From Pandoraea pulmonicola (lineage in GTDB: Bacteria > Pseudomonadota > Gammaproteobacteria > Burkholderiales > Burkholderiaceae): 64,000 nucleotides of DNA. Positions 17,323 to 25,907 of the stretch are shown here, piece after piece. Within the stretch, counting starts at the first letter, position 1. Each line of letters starts with the position of its first letter. The stretch is taken from assembly GCF_000815105.2 (NCBI RefSeq), contig NZ_CP010310.2, positions 2,852,001-2,916,000 of the forward strand, written 5' to 3'. Position numbers and translations under genes: made by a program. The notes under the pieces are model-generated. The model ran no database searches. It was not told where the DNA came from and was given only the letters and a program-made list of their open reading frames with translations.

Positions 17323-20300
17323 CTACTTCGCAACGGGCGCCGTATTTCGCGACGTACGAGGGAGGGCTGCAGAGGCTCCTTTCGTCACCTGGGCAGGCAC
17401 GGTGTCGATCCAACAGGCGGAGATTTCACGCGGCACGGCATACAGGGCGCCAGGCGACGGCGCATTGTCCGGCGCGCCGCTGACGGTCGCGCCCTGCAGC
17501 GCAGCGCGTCGGTCGGTAAGCGTCTTGAGCAGTTTCGTAAGTCGATCCACCTCATCGAAACTCGCCAGCAAAGCACCCTGCCCTTGCTGCTGATACTTCA
17601 ACTTGACCCACTCCACGCGAGATGCCGCCAGCGTCTTCTGCTCGTTCGGATAGTTGCTTAAATCAAAGGTGTATTGACCGTCCGCGCTCGCACGCAGGAA
17701 GTCGATGAACGCGCGTGCCCCCCGCCAATGGCGAGTGAGCTCGACACCCGGCAGGCGCACGTCAAGCGTCACGTCGCCGCAGGTGGCCAGCGACCAGTTG
17801 AACGACTTGCTGCTGGGAAAGTTGTAGTTGTCGAGCGTGGTTTCGCCACCAGTGCACTGAAGCGTCAGGCTCGATTGCTCCGGAAGCACCTTGGCGCCAG
17901 GATTGACCTCGGCGGGCTGCGCAGTGAGTTTGACGATCCCGACGGTAGCCTTCAGGGCGTCGAGCTTGGCGGATACTTCGTTGATTTGCTGCTCCAACGC
18001 CGGCAACTCGGCCGCCTGTGCTTCAGCCGTCTGTCGCGCCTGCTGCACGCCCGCGTGGGCGCGCTGGGCCTGACTGACGAACGCATAGAAAGTGCCGTTG
18101 AGCGGGATGCTCTGCCCCTGCGTTTGACGCGGGCGATACTGTGTTGCGTCGCGCTCGACGAAAGGTTTGACCGTACCCGCCATGAACGCCGGCACCACGC
18201 CTGCATCGCCGTACAACGCCGCGCTCATCTGCTGGCTCGACACGCCCTGCAGCGGCGCCAATACCTGCGCATCCCAGTCCTTCTGCAGCGCACATGCGGA
18301 GACATGCCCCCCATAGTCCAGGACGAAGTCGAGTGGGCCGCGCAGCAGATTCCAGATGGAAAGATCGGCAGGATGCACCGCTATGTCATCGCTTTTCTTC
18401 ATCGCGTCCATTGCCTCGGCGGCCGTGTGCAAGGGGGCGCTTTGGATCGACGGGTCGGAGCCATACGCGTAAGTGTCAGCGGTCAGCTTCAGCGCGTGGC
18501 CGTCGCCCTGGCGCATGATCTGGATCGCTGCGGCCAACTGGTCGTGGTAGACGCCAAGCTCCTGGGCCAGTGCAGTGCTGCCGCGCAAGCGCTGGGCGAT
18601 GGAGCCCGCACCTTGACTTCCGATCGCCCGCACGGCATCTGTCCCAACCGCGTTGGCGAGGGAAAACAGTGCCGCTGAGCGCTGTTCCAACGAGCCGTCG
18701 CTGGCATTTGACGAAGCGATCAGACTGTCAAGTCGCGCCGCCAGTTGTGCCCAGTCCGGCGCGGCCCCGCCACCGCCGAGGCTGTCCGGAAACGTGGTGG
18801 CGATCTCGTGAATGACCCGCAGGTAGGGATCGTGCGAAGTAAGAATGAGTGCGAAGGCGTCACGCCACTGCTGCTCGCCGATCAGGTAGCGCCGAGAGTT
18901 GGCAAAATCGGTGGCAAAGCGCAGCCAGGTATCCCGCAGTTGCTCACGATAGCGCCTCGCCAAGGTGACTGGCTGTGTCTTCAGCTGTGGATCGTCACCC
19001 GCGGCGCGCGCCAGTTCGTCGATGAACCCGGAAACCGCGCGACGCCCGTCAGGCGTGTAGGCGCGCGACACACGAGGCAGCTCCGGCCGATCCGGGATAT
19101 CCCAGAAGGAGGCCAGCGTAACAGGCGTGAGGTCGCCCTGCAGGTTGGCCCACGCCGCCAGCCAGGATGTTGAGCGACTTGCGATGCCCAGTTGCGCCAG
19201 GCGGGCTCTCAGAGAATCGCGTTCGGCCCGCAACGCACCTTTGTCTGGCTGCCAGCGTACGTAGTCCCCGTATAACGTGGCAAAGCGCGACGCCATCATC
19301 GGATCGTAAGGCGTGAGCGGATCCAGGTGCAGCGAGATGGCCTGCAGTTCGCTGCCGGGCAGCGGCGCGTCGCCCTGCGGCCGCTGCGTCATTGCGGCGT
19401 CGAGCGCATTGATGCGGCGCACGTAGTGCTGCGCGTAAGCTGCGACCATCGTGTCGTCGGCGCTTGTACTCAACGTGGCCAACTGCGGGGTCATCATCTG
19501 GTCAACGCCCTGTACCAGTGCATGGCGCTGGAAGTCATCGCTGAAACCGCGCTGGAAGTGGTGCGCCACCCGATTCACTTGCCAGTGATACGGCAGCCAA
19601 CGATAAAGTCCGAGCGACTCGTGGGTCTCGAGCATGCGGTTGGTCGTGTCGAGTTCGCTCAACTCCCTCAGCCGCGACGCCAGGTCGCCGCTGAAGTCGA
19701 GCTTTTGTTGATGGCGCGCCGAGACCGCCGTAATCACCTGACGGGCGTCCAGATAGCCCCACGTCAACAGCACGGCGCTCAGGCCGCACAACGCCAGCCA
19801 ACTGACGACCAGTCCGTGTCGGGCAAAGCGCCTCCACAACCCATTGCGGGTGTACGGCCGATAGGCGTCGCGTTGCGCAGGAAGCACGACGCTGAACAGG
19901 TCCTTGCTGAACCAACCCCACGGCACGGAGGCGCCCTCCCACGCTCCTTCGGCTCGCTCCAGCGCCTGCGCGGCACCGTTCGGCGCCGTTTCAGAGATCG
20001 TCCGTGTTTCCCGGATCCCGGATGTATCGGGCCCCTCGGCGCTCTCGATCGCGTCCGACGCCTCGGGCATCACCTCTGCCGTGAGGTAGATGCCTTTGAG
20101 CCAAGGCGTTTCGCCGTAGGGGTTCTCGTCGAAGGCTGGGGCCAGGTAGGCCTCGAGCGGCGCAGCCATGGCGGCGGCGTGTTCGGGGAAGAACAGTGCG
20201 TCGCTGTCGCTCCCGCAACTGCTGCTCTGTTCGAGGCGCACTTCGCCCAAACGCCGATTAATCCCGGCGAAGGCCTGCGCCACGAAATCCGTGGCGTTGG

Positions 20301-21132
20301 CGGCCTGAATCTCCACACCCAACGCCGTGTCCAGCATGGCGGCCGGCAGCTCTCTCCCCCATGCGACGAAGCCAGGGATCTTGTCGCATTGCGTGAGGAC
20401 GATCCAGATCGGGATATGGGCTTCGTAGATCCGGCTCAGCGCGTCGATGCGGGAACGCATGGCGCGTCCCGCATCGGCGAGCTGCTGCGGGTCGGCCTGC
20501 AGCAGCTCGCCCGCGGGCAGGGTCAGAACGATGCCGTTGAGCGGCTCCCGCCGGCGCGTGCGGCTCATGCGATCGAGCAAGCGCCGCCAATCGGCCTGCT
20601 CATGTGCTGGATCCGCAGCGTCGACAATGTTGCCGGCGGGCTCCAGAATCACGCTATGGTCGAAGTACCACCAGTCGAGTGCGTTGGTGGGTGGCACGGG
20701 GTCGTGCTGATTGACCGGCCGCAGGGCCGAGGACAGCCGCGAACGCGTGAGCAGCGTGCTCTTGCCGCTACCCGCAGCGCCCATCACCATGATCCACGGC
20801 AGCGCGTACAGGACGCTGTCCCAGCGTGGGAGCCGCGAGTTTCTGAGGTTTCCCAGCAAGCGAACGCCGCGCCGCCAGGCGATGTCCACACGCGCGGTAT
20901 CCCGCACCGGCGCTGCTGCGGCGCTCTCGCACGCGAGCTTGCGGTGGGGGCGCCAGGTTTTCCACATTCGCCAGGCGCGTCTAACGCACCACGCGCCCGC
21001 GAGCACGCCGCACAGCAGCAAAAGGCCGCTCCACGCCGACCATCCCAGATACAGCGCTGTGAGCCAGCAGGCCAGCAGCAGAATCAGCAGCAGGACGACC
21101 CACAATGCGCCTTTGGCAAAGTTCTTCAACAT
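17323..21132 (-). CDS. tssM: TssM (IcmF/VasK), T6SS inner-membrane ATPase-like protein
   Basis: The product of 1269 residues spans the inner membrane and periplasm and forms the T6SS membrane complex with TssL and TssJ. Two membrane segments lie at about residues 9-50, and a cytoplasmic domain carries a Walker A motif (GAAGSGKST, residues 118-126). A third membrane segment follows at about 440-465 (GLVVSWLALCGLSAVLLTWGY), then a long periplasmic part with the IcmF-related and C-terminal beta domain (near FNWSLATCGDVTLDVRLPG). Length fits the family. It is the last gene of the operon; its ATG lies one base after the tssL stop. Confidence 0.95.
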   Translation of the reverse strand: MLKNFAKGALWVVLLLILLLACWLTALYLGWSAWSGLLLLCGVLAGAWCVRRAWRMWKTWRPHRKLACESAAAAPVRDTARVDIAWRRGVRLLGNLRNSRLPRWDSVLYALPWIMVMGAAGSGKSTLLTRSRLSSALRPVNQHDPVPPTNALDWWYFDHSVILEPAGNIVDAADPAHEQADWRRLLDRMSRTRRREPLNGIVLTLPAGELLQADPQQLADAGRAMRSRIDALSRIYEAHIPIWIVLTQCDKIPGFVAWGRELPAAMLDTALGVEIQAANATDFVAQAFAGINRRLGEVRLEQSSSCGSDSDALFFPEHAAAMAAPLEAYLAPAFDENPYGETPWLKGIYLTAEVMPEASDAIESAEGPDTSGIRETRTISETAPNGAAQALERAEGAWEGASVPWGWFSKDLFSVVLPAQRDAYRPYTRNGLWRRFARHGLVVSWLALCGLSAVLLTWGYLDARQVITAVSARHQQKLDFSGDLASRLRELSELDTTNRMLETHESLGLYRWLPYHWQVNRVAHHFQRGFSDDFQRHALVQGVDQMMTPQLATLSTSADDTMVAAYAQHYVRRINALDAAMTQRPQGDAPLPGSELQAISLHLDPLTPYDPMMASRFATLYGDYVRWQPDKGALRAERDSLRARLAQLGIASRSTSWLAAWANLQGDLTPVTLASFWDIPDRPELPRVSRAYTPDGRRAVSGFIDELARAAGDDPQLKTQPVTLARRYREQLRDTWLRFATDFANSRRYLIGEQQWRDAFALILTSHDPYLRVIHEIATTFPDSLGGGGAAPDWAQLAARLDSLIASSNASDGSLEQRSAALFSLANAVGTDAVRAIGSQGAGSIAQRLRGSTALAQELGVYHDQLAAAIQIMRQGDGHALKLTADTYAYGSDPSIQSAPLHTAAEAMDAMKKSDDIAVHPADLSIWNLLRGPLDFVLDYGGHVSACALQKDWDAQVLAPLQGVSSQQMSAALYGDAGVVPAFMAGTVKPFVERDATQYRPRQTQGQSIPLNGTFYAFVSQAQRAHAGVQQARQTAEAQAAELPALEQQINEVSAKLDALKATVGIVKLTAQPAEVNPGAKVLPEQSSLTLQCTGGETTLDNYNFPSSKSFNWSLATCGDVTLDVRLPGVELTRHWRGARAFIDFLRASADGQYTFDLSNYPNEQKTLAASRVEWVKLKYQQQGQGALLASFDEVDRLTKLLKTLTDRRAALQGATVSGAPDNAPSPGALYAVPREISACWIDTVPAQVTKGASAALPRTSRNTAPVAK

Positions 21133-21133
21133 A

Positions 21134-21796
21134 TCAGTAGCCCATTAGCAAGGTGTCGACCATGGGAGTGAGCAGCCCGTTGTAGAACAGGAACAACACG
21201 CCCAGCAGTACCAGCGGAACGCCTGCGACCAGCGCGGGCATGAGCAGCGAGCGCCGAGGCTTGAAACGCCAGGTCTGCGCGTCGGGAGGGGGCGTCGCGG
21301 GAAACAAGATGTCGCAGCCGGGCTCGCCGGCACGCGTTGGCAGCAGGCTCTCGACCAAGGTGTTCCGATAGGCCTGCAGTTCGCTGCGCGGCCGTTTGCT
21401 GTACTCGCCTTCGAAGCCCGCCGCGAGCATCAACGCGTACACTTCTCGCACCTCGGCTGCTTTCGTCGGCAACGCTTCGAGCCGCACGAAGAAGTCGACA
21501 CCCGCACGGTTCGAAGAAAAGTAATGATGTTGCAAGGGCGTCTCGCGCCACGCCTGAGCGCCCAGCCACGGGCGACTCATCGCCTGTTCATCGATCCACG
21601 CGACCACCGCGAACAGTGCATCGTGGACCTGCTCCTCCGTGTAGCCGTCCCGGCGCGCCCTGCCTTGCGTCGCATCCAGCATCGCGATCAGTTCAGTCGC
21701 TAGCCCCTTGTCTCCACCCTGCGCAGCCGACTCACCGTGCGCGAGACGGTTGCGCGCGTGCTCGACGATCGGCATCCAATAACTGACGAAAGACAT
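21134..21796 (-). CDS. tssL: TssL (DotU/VasF), T6SS membrane complex protein
   Basis: The product of 220 residues is a DotU-type protein: a cytoplasmic helical domain (YTEEQVHDALFAVVAWIDEQ, WRETPLQHHYFSSNRAGVDFF, REVYALMLAAGFEGEYS) and a single C-terminal transmembrane helix (PALVAGVPLVLLGVLFLFY). There is no peptidoglycan-binding OmpA-like extension, so anchoring to the wall would have to come from another protein. AGGAG precedes the ATG. It sits between tssK and tssM with one-base gaps. Confidence 0.95.
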   Translation of the reverse strand: MSFVSYWMPIVEHARNRLAHGESAAQGGDKGLATELIAMLDATQGRARRDGYTEEQVHDALFAVVAWIDEQAMSRPWLGAQAWRETPLQHHYFSSNRAGVDFFVRLEALPTKAAEVREVYALMLAAGFEGEYSKRPRSELQAYRNTLVESLLPTRAGEPGCDILFPATPPPDAQTWRFKPRRSLLMPALVAGVPLVLLGVLFLFYNGLLTPMVDTLLMGY

Positions 21797-21797
21797 G

Positions 21798-23183
21798 CTA
21801 TCTCCTGATGGCCACGACTTCGGCCGTGAATTGCGCAGGCGCGTTGGGAAAGAACAGCCTCAGTGCCCGCTCGCGGCTTACCGCTCCCCATGCCTGTGAC
21901 GTCCGATCGATGTGGAAATAGGTCACCCCGGCTCGGCGCGGCATGCCTGGCGGCGGGGCCGACAGGTGCATCAGTTCGATGCCCGGCAGCGCGTGCGACA
22001 CGATGGTCTCGATCTCCTTGGGCGTACCGAGCTTGCCCTCGCGCACGAGCGCCTCGGCCAACGAGTCCGCATCGGGGCCGCCCTCCAACACCAGGTAGTA
22101 GCGATGGTGTGCCGCCAGGAATGACTCGGGCAGTTCGGCCAGCCACATCCCGTCCGATGCGACGAAGCGCACGAACTGTTCGGGACCGAAGGTGATTTCG
22201 TTCATGATCTGGTTTGCGAGCTCGACGAGCCATGCAAACTGCGGACCGGCATTCTCGTGCTGGTATGGGGCCACGAGGGCCTGTCCGTCCGGCGTTCGGC
22301 CCAACATGTCGCAACGCTGGGTAAACCAGCTCAGTTCGCCGATGAACTGGCGCAGCGCGCCATAGAAGGCCCACGGATGCACTTGCGGCATCTCGATCCA
22401 ATGCGTGAACAGCGGACCGTAGCGGTTAAGCACGGCGAGCGCCACTGTCAACCGCGTCTGGCTCTGCTCGGACTGGCTGTGCGCCCGGTCGCCGCCTTGC
22501 TTGTACGCCTCCAGTTGCCGTGCCCGGGCGACGATCTCGTCACGCAGGTCGCGCAACAGTAGCTTGAGCGGCGGCGAGGCGCCGATTGACAGACTTGGCG
22601 CAACGAAGCCCGGCATCGTGCGAATCGCATCGCCATCGCGTTCAAGGCGGGCGATCGGGACCAGGTCGTATTGCGTCAGGTTCTCTATCTCGTTATCGAA
22701 GAACAGGCGCAGAACGTAGTGCATCGCTCTGACCTGGGCCGTCTGCGTTCCTTCCAGCAGGTCGGGCACATCCTCCGCCTCGGCCAGCGTGGCAAAGCGG
22801 GTGCGTGCGCGCGCAGCGGTCACGAACGTTTCATGCACGCTGACGTTGGGCTGCCCAGGCACCAGGCGGCGCAAGCCGACGTAAACCGTGCGCGGACCGT
22901 CGGCCAGCTCGCCTGGCAAGAAGCTGCGAGGTTCGAGCAGCGCATTGCCAGGAAACTCGACGAAGGTGCCGTCGCGCATCCACAGACACAGCTCGGAGAG
23001 ACTGATCTGACCCGCTGGCAAGGCCGGCTCGGCGAGTTGATATGACACGACGCCCCAACTGTGAGGTCCGGCGACGTCGGCAAGGCGTCCGAGCGCGTCG
23101 GCATGCCGTCGGTCGTTGTGCTGCAGGTGGTGGGGCTGCAGAAACAAGCCCTGATGCCAGTAGAGCGGTTGACTGATGTTCAT
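21798..23183 (-). CDS. tssK: TssK (ImpJ/VasE), T6SS baseplate adaptor
   Basis: The product of 461 residues begins MNISQPLYWHQGLFLQPHHLQ, the highly conserved TssK start. TssK trimers connect the baseplate (TssEFG-VgrG) to the TssL-TssM membrane complex. The typical blocks KLLLRDLRDEIVARARQ and HPWAFYGALRQFIGEL are present in the middle, and PGIELMHLSAPPPGMPRRAGVTYFHIDR at the end. It overlaps the end of tssJ by four bases (ATGA), so translation is likely coupled. Confidence 0.95.
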   Translation of the reverse strand: MNISQPLYWHQGLFLQPHHLQHNDRRHADALGRLADVAGPHSWGVVSYQLAEPALPAGQISLSELCLWMRDGTFVEFPGNALLEPRSFLPGELADGPRTVYVGLRRLVPGQPNVSVHETFVTAARARTRFATLAEAEDVPDLLEGTQTAQVRAMHYVLRLFFDNEIENLTQYDLVPIARLERDGDAIRTMPGFVAPSLSIGASPPLKLLLRDLRDEIVARARQLEAYKQGGDRAHSQSEQSQTRLTVALAVLNRYGPLFTHWIEMPQVHPWAFYGALRQFIGELSWFTQRCDMLGRTPDGQALVAPYQHENAGPQFAWLVELANQIMNEITFGPEQFVRFVASDGMWLAELPESFLAAHHRYYLVLEGGPDADSLAEALVREGKLGTPKEIETIVSHALPGIELMHLSAPPPGMPRRAGVTYFHIDRTSQAWGAVSRERALRLFFPNAPAQFTAEVVAIRR

Positions 23184-23878
23184 GGTGTGGGGGCCCGGGG
23201 AATCGATTGTTCTTGAGGCGTTGACGCGTTGCCATCGAGCGCGACTTCTCCCGCCGTGGGCTTGTCAACCGAAGGCGCTTCGGCAGGTGCCGAAGTGCCA
23301 CCCAGCAGGCCGTCGCTGCCGAGTTCAAGCGTGATGTCGAGCGGAAGGGGTTCGGCGGTGCGGGTCTTGACGAACAAGCCCTTGCTGTCAACGTCGGCGC
23401 CGACCCGGTACAGGCGCGTCACCCGTGCCGTGTCCAGACTGTAGTAACCGGCGATCACGGCCACGTATTGGGTCCCCTCCGCGCGCGGCAGCCATGTGTC
23501 GCCTCGCTTGCCCGGCTGTATGAAGATGCGCTGCATGCTGGTGAATCCCGTCGGCAGCGTGGCCGCCGACAGCAACGCCGAAAGCCCCTGGGAGCTTGCC
23601 GCGGCTTGCCTGAAAACGTTGGGTTCGGGCATTTGCAGCACGGTCAGCAAGAGACTGTGCGGGTCGCCTCCCGAAACGTTGAGGTCGGCCGACGCCGTCC
23701 AATTGACGTGGACTCCCTTTTCGCTGTAGTCCCACTTCAGCTTGGCGAGCGCGTCTTCGCTGGAATTTCCGCCGAACATGCTGTTGAGCGAACTGCACCC
23801 GGTAAGGGCAATGCTGATGCACAGCAATAGCGGGATGGCTGCGCGCGCGGTGACGCCGCGACGTGGCGAAATGCTCAT
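23180..23878 (-). CDS. tssJ: TssJ (VasD/Lip), T6SS outer-membrane lipoprotein
   Basis: The product of 232 residues carries a lipoprotein signal: a basic start, a hydrophobic stretch (IPLLLCISIALTGC) and the lipobox LTGC with the acylated Cys at about residue 28. TssJ anchors the periplasmic part of TssM to the outer membrane. The beta-sandwich blocks LLLTVLQMPEPNVFRQAA and QYVAVIAGYYSLDTARVTRLYRV are typical. The tail after about residue 190 is Pro/Ala/Thr-rich and longer than usual. It overlaps both the PAAR gene and tssK by ATGA. Confidence 0.93.
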   Translation of the reverse strand: MSISPRRGVTARAAIPLLLCISIALTGCSSLNSMFGGNSSEDALAKLKWDYSEKGVHVNWTASADLNVSGGDPHSLLLTVLQMPEPNVFRQAAASSQGLSALLSAATLPTGFTSMQRIFIQPGKRGDTWLPRAEGTQYVAVIAGYYSLDTARVTRLYRVGADVDSKGLFVKTRTAEPLPLDITLELGSDGLLGGTSAPAEAPSVDKPTAGEVALDGNASTPQEQSIPRAPTP

Positions 23879-24279
23879 GACAGGATACTCACGGTGGTTT
23901 GGGACGGTGCGACGACCGACCCTTGGACATTGGGGGGCGCGCCGTTCTGGCCGGTCTGCGCCGTCAACCGCACTGCTGGCTTGCCGCCGACGCGCACGCG
24001 TGCGCTACCGACCAGGAAACAGGCTTCGCCCATGGTTTTTCCCGACACCACGCCGCCCAGGCTGCCCGCCTGGTCGCCTTCGGTCAGGGTGATCTTCGAA
24101 CCCAGGTTCAGCGCAGGCATGCCCACGACGAGCACCTTTTGCACGAGTCCCCCCGGGTCAGCCATCTCGGTGGTGCCGGTATTCGGATAAGGCAGAGGCA
24201 CCACGATCGGGCCTATCGGCGTATTGCAGACGTCAGGCATCGCCAGCATGATGGCGCCCCCGTTATTCAACATGAACAT
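23875..24279 (-). CDS. PAAR-like spike-tip protein (DUF4150 type)
   Basis: The product of 134 residues is a DUF4150/PAAR-like protein: MPDVCNTPIGPIVVPLPYPNTG near the start, then GMPALNLGSKITLTEGDQAGSLGGVVSG and the metal-site style C-terminal part. Such proteins cap the VgrG trimer and carry effectors. No toxin domain is fused here, and the protein ends soon after the PAAR fold. The start follows GGAG. It lies between the DUF3540 gene and tssJ, overlapping the latter by four bases. Confidence 0.9.
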   Translation of the reverse strand: MFMLNNGGAIMLAMPDVCNTPIGPIVVPLPYPNTGTTEMADPGGLVQKVLVVGMPALNLGSKITLTEGDQAGSLGGVVSGKTMGEACFLVGSARVRVGGKPAVRLTAQTGQNGAPPNVQGSVVAPSQTTVSILS

Positions 24280-24299
24280 GGCTTGTCTCCTTGCCCGGG

Positions 24300-24878
24300 T
24301 TATCCGAGCTGGATCTGTTCTTGCGCATCAACGCTCACGCGGCGCTCGGCAATCACCGTCGCGTCGCGCGCACTCACGTTCCAATCGTCGGCGACTCGCT
24401 GGCGCATCGAGCCGGCCTCCTGCTCGCTGTGCCCGCTTACACGGCACAGGCTTTCGCCAAAGTGATTTTCCGAGTAGGCCGCGGCGAGGAACTGTCGCTG
24501 CGCCAGTTGCTCGGTCTCGTGCCACCGCATGGTCAGGCGCCGCCCGCTCATGTCGAGCGTGTCGCAGCGCACATTCAACCGACCTCCCTCGGCGAGCAGC
24601 GTGGTGTCGGCGTCCAGGCGCACCTCGCGCGCACCGGTGTCGCCTTTCTCCAGGACCGACAGGATGTAGCCCGCTTCACTGCCGCGCATGCCGTAACCGG
24701 CGAGCGAGATCAGTACGATGTCGTCCACCTGCGGCCGGAGCAGGCAACCGGCCGCGACTTTGACCGATAGGTGTCCGGCCTCGCACACCACGCCGAAGTG
24801 CTCGCCCTCGCAGGCGATCACCCGTGCATGGAAGAAGGCTGCCGCAGCGGTTTGGCGCATCGCATTTGCGTGTTTCAT
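24300..24878 (-). CDS. DUF3540 protein of the T6SS VgrG/PAAR module
   Basis: The product of 192 residues matches the DUF3540 layout: an N-terminal beta-barrel-like part (CEGEHFGVVCEAGHLSVKVAAGCLLRPQVDDIVLIS) and a beta-helix-like C-terminal part ending in AERRVSVDAQEQIQLG. It looks like a small VgrG-needle-related protein. Members are found almost only beside DUF2169 and PAAR/DUF4150 genes. A role in assembling or loading the spike is inferred from this context. GGGAG precedes the start. Confidence 0.85.
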   Translation of the reverse strand: MKHANAMRQTAAAAFFHARVIACEGEHFGVVCEAGHLSVKVAAGCLLRPQVDDIVLISLAGYGMRGSEAGYILSVLEKGDTGAREVRLDADTTLLAEGGRLNVRCDTLDMSGRRLTMRWHETEQLAQRQFLAAAYSENHFGESLCRVSGHSEQEAGSMRQRVADDWNVSARDATVIAERRVSVDAQEQIQLG

Positions 24879-24941
24879 GGTCGGCTCCCTATTTGCAAAG
24901 TGTTGAAATGAGTCGGCGGTTCGGGGTGTTCCTGCCGATGC

Positions 24942-25907
24942 TCAGACCGTTGGTATCCAGCGCTCGGCCCGTAGACGTTCCGGGTCGTCACCCATGGCTG
25001 CCGCCCGGTCGACGCCTTCCCAGATCGCGTTGTCCAGCATCGCGCCGTGCAACTTCGCGCCCGTCACGTTCGCGCGAGTGAAATCCGCCCCGGGTGCGCG
25101 CAGGTGCGAGGCGTCCGCGTAGTTCAATATCGCCGCGGCAAAGCGCGTTTCGTCGGCCTGCGCGTTGATCCATATCGACATGCTCAGATCCGCACCGCTG
25201 AAGTCGGCTCGCGAGAGCGTGGCGGCATTGAATTTCGCGCCATGCAGATGGGCGTCGACCAACTTCGCTGTGCTCAGGTCCGCGCCCACAAAGGACACGA
25301 ACGGCGCGTGGGTTCGGCTGAAGTCGGCCCCCGGTGCATGTGTGTCGGCAAAGCTGCAGTGCAACAGCGTGGCGCCGGCGAAGCGAGCGTTGCTGAACTC
25401 GCATGCCCGCGTCTGAACGGTGTCCCACGTCGCTCCGCGCGCGTCGATGCCCGCAAAATTGCAGTCAGCCAGCCACACGTTTTTCATGCCTGCGTCGGCC
25501 AGATGTATGCTGCGAAGGTCGCACCCGTCGAACGCGCTGCGCGTCAATTCGGCGCCTGCGAAGTTCGTGCCGAGCCACTTGCATTGGTGCGCCCGCAGGC
25601 CGTGTAGCATCGCCTCGGCAAAATGGGCGTCCTGCACCGAGCACGCGTCGAGGCGGGCTCGAGTCATGTCCGTGCCCTCGAAGTACGCGCCGTCGAGCTG
25701 GCAGTTCCTCCAACGCGTGTCGGCAAGCCTTGCGCCATTGAAAGTCGCGCCGCGCGCATCGACGCAATCCAGACGCACCGCTTGCAGGTCGACGCCCCGG
25801 TAGTCGCCACCGGCCAACGACACCCCCGAAATGCTGGTCGACGTCTCCCGCAACGCCAGTAGGTCGGCGCGGCTAATGCGGGGCGTTGCTTTTACGCTGG
25901 CGCTCAT
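24942..25907 (-). CDS. Pentapeptide-repeat protein in the T6SS operon
   Basis: The product of 321 residues consists almost entirely of A(D/N)LxX-type pentapeptide repeats (FNGARLADTRWRNCQLDGAY, SRADFSGADLSMS and many more), which fold as a right-handed quadrilateral beta-helix. There is no signal peptide. It starts inside the end of the DUF2169 gene (ATGA overlap) with AGGAG upstream, and is followed by DUF3540. It resembles the repeat half of its upstream neighbour, so it may have arisen by duplication. A structural or chaperone role in the VgrG-PAAR module is inferred; a phage-tail-like or DNA-mimic role is less likely. Confidence 0.88.
   Translation of the reverse strand: MSASVKATPRISRADLLALRETSTSISGVSLAGGDYRGVDLQAVRLDCVDARGATFNGARLADTRWRNCQLDGAYFEGTDMTRARLDACSVQDAHFAEAMLHGLRAHQCKWLGTNFAGAELTRSAFDGCDLRSIHLADAGMKNVWLADCNFAGIDARGATWDTVQTRACEFSNARFAGATLLHCSFADTHAPGADFSRTHAPFVSFVGADLSTAKLVDAHLHGAKFNAATLSRADFSGADLSMSIWINAQADETRFAAAILNYADASHLRAPGADFTRANVTGAKLHGAMLDNAIWEGVDRAAAMGDDPERLRAERWIPTV

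Noticed and set aside
17674..21171. Long plus-strand frames of 334 and 614 codons opposite tssM
   Set aside because: tssM is a certain gene on the minus strand; the antisense frames have shadow composition and no start signals.
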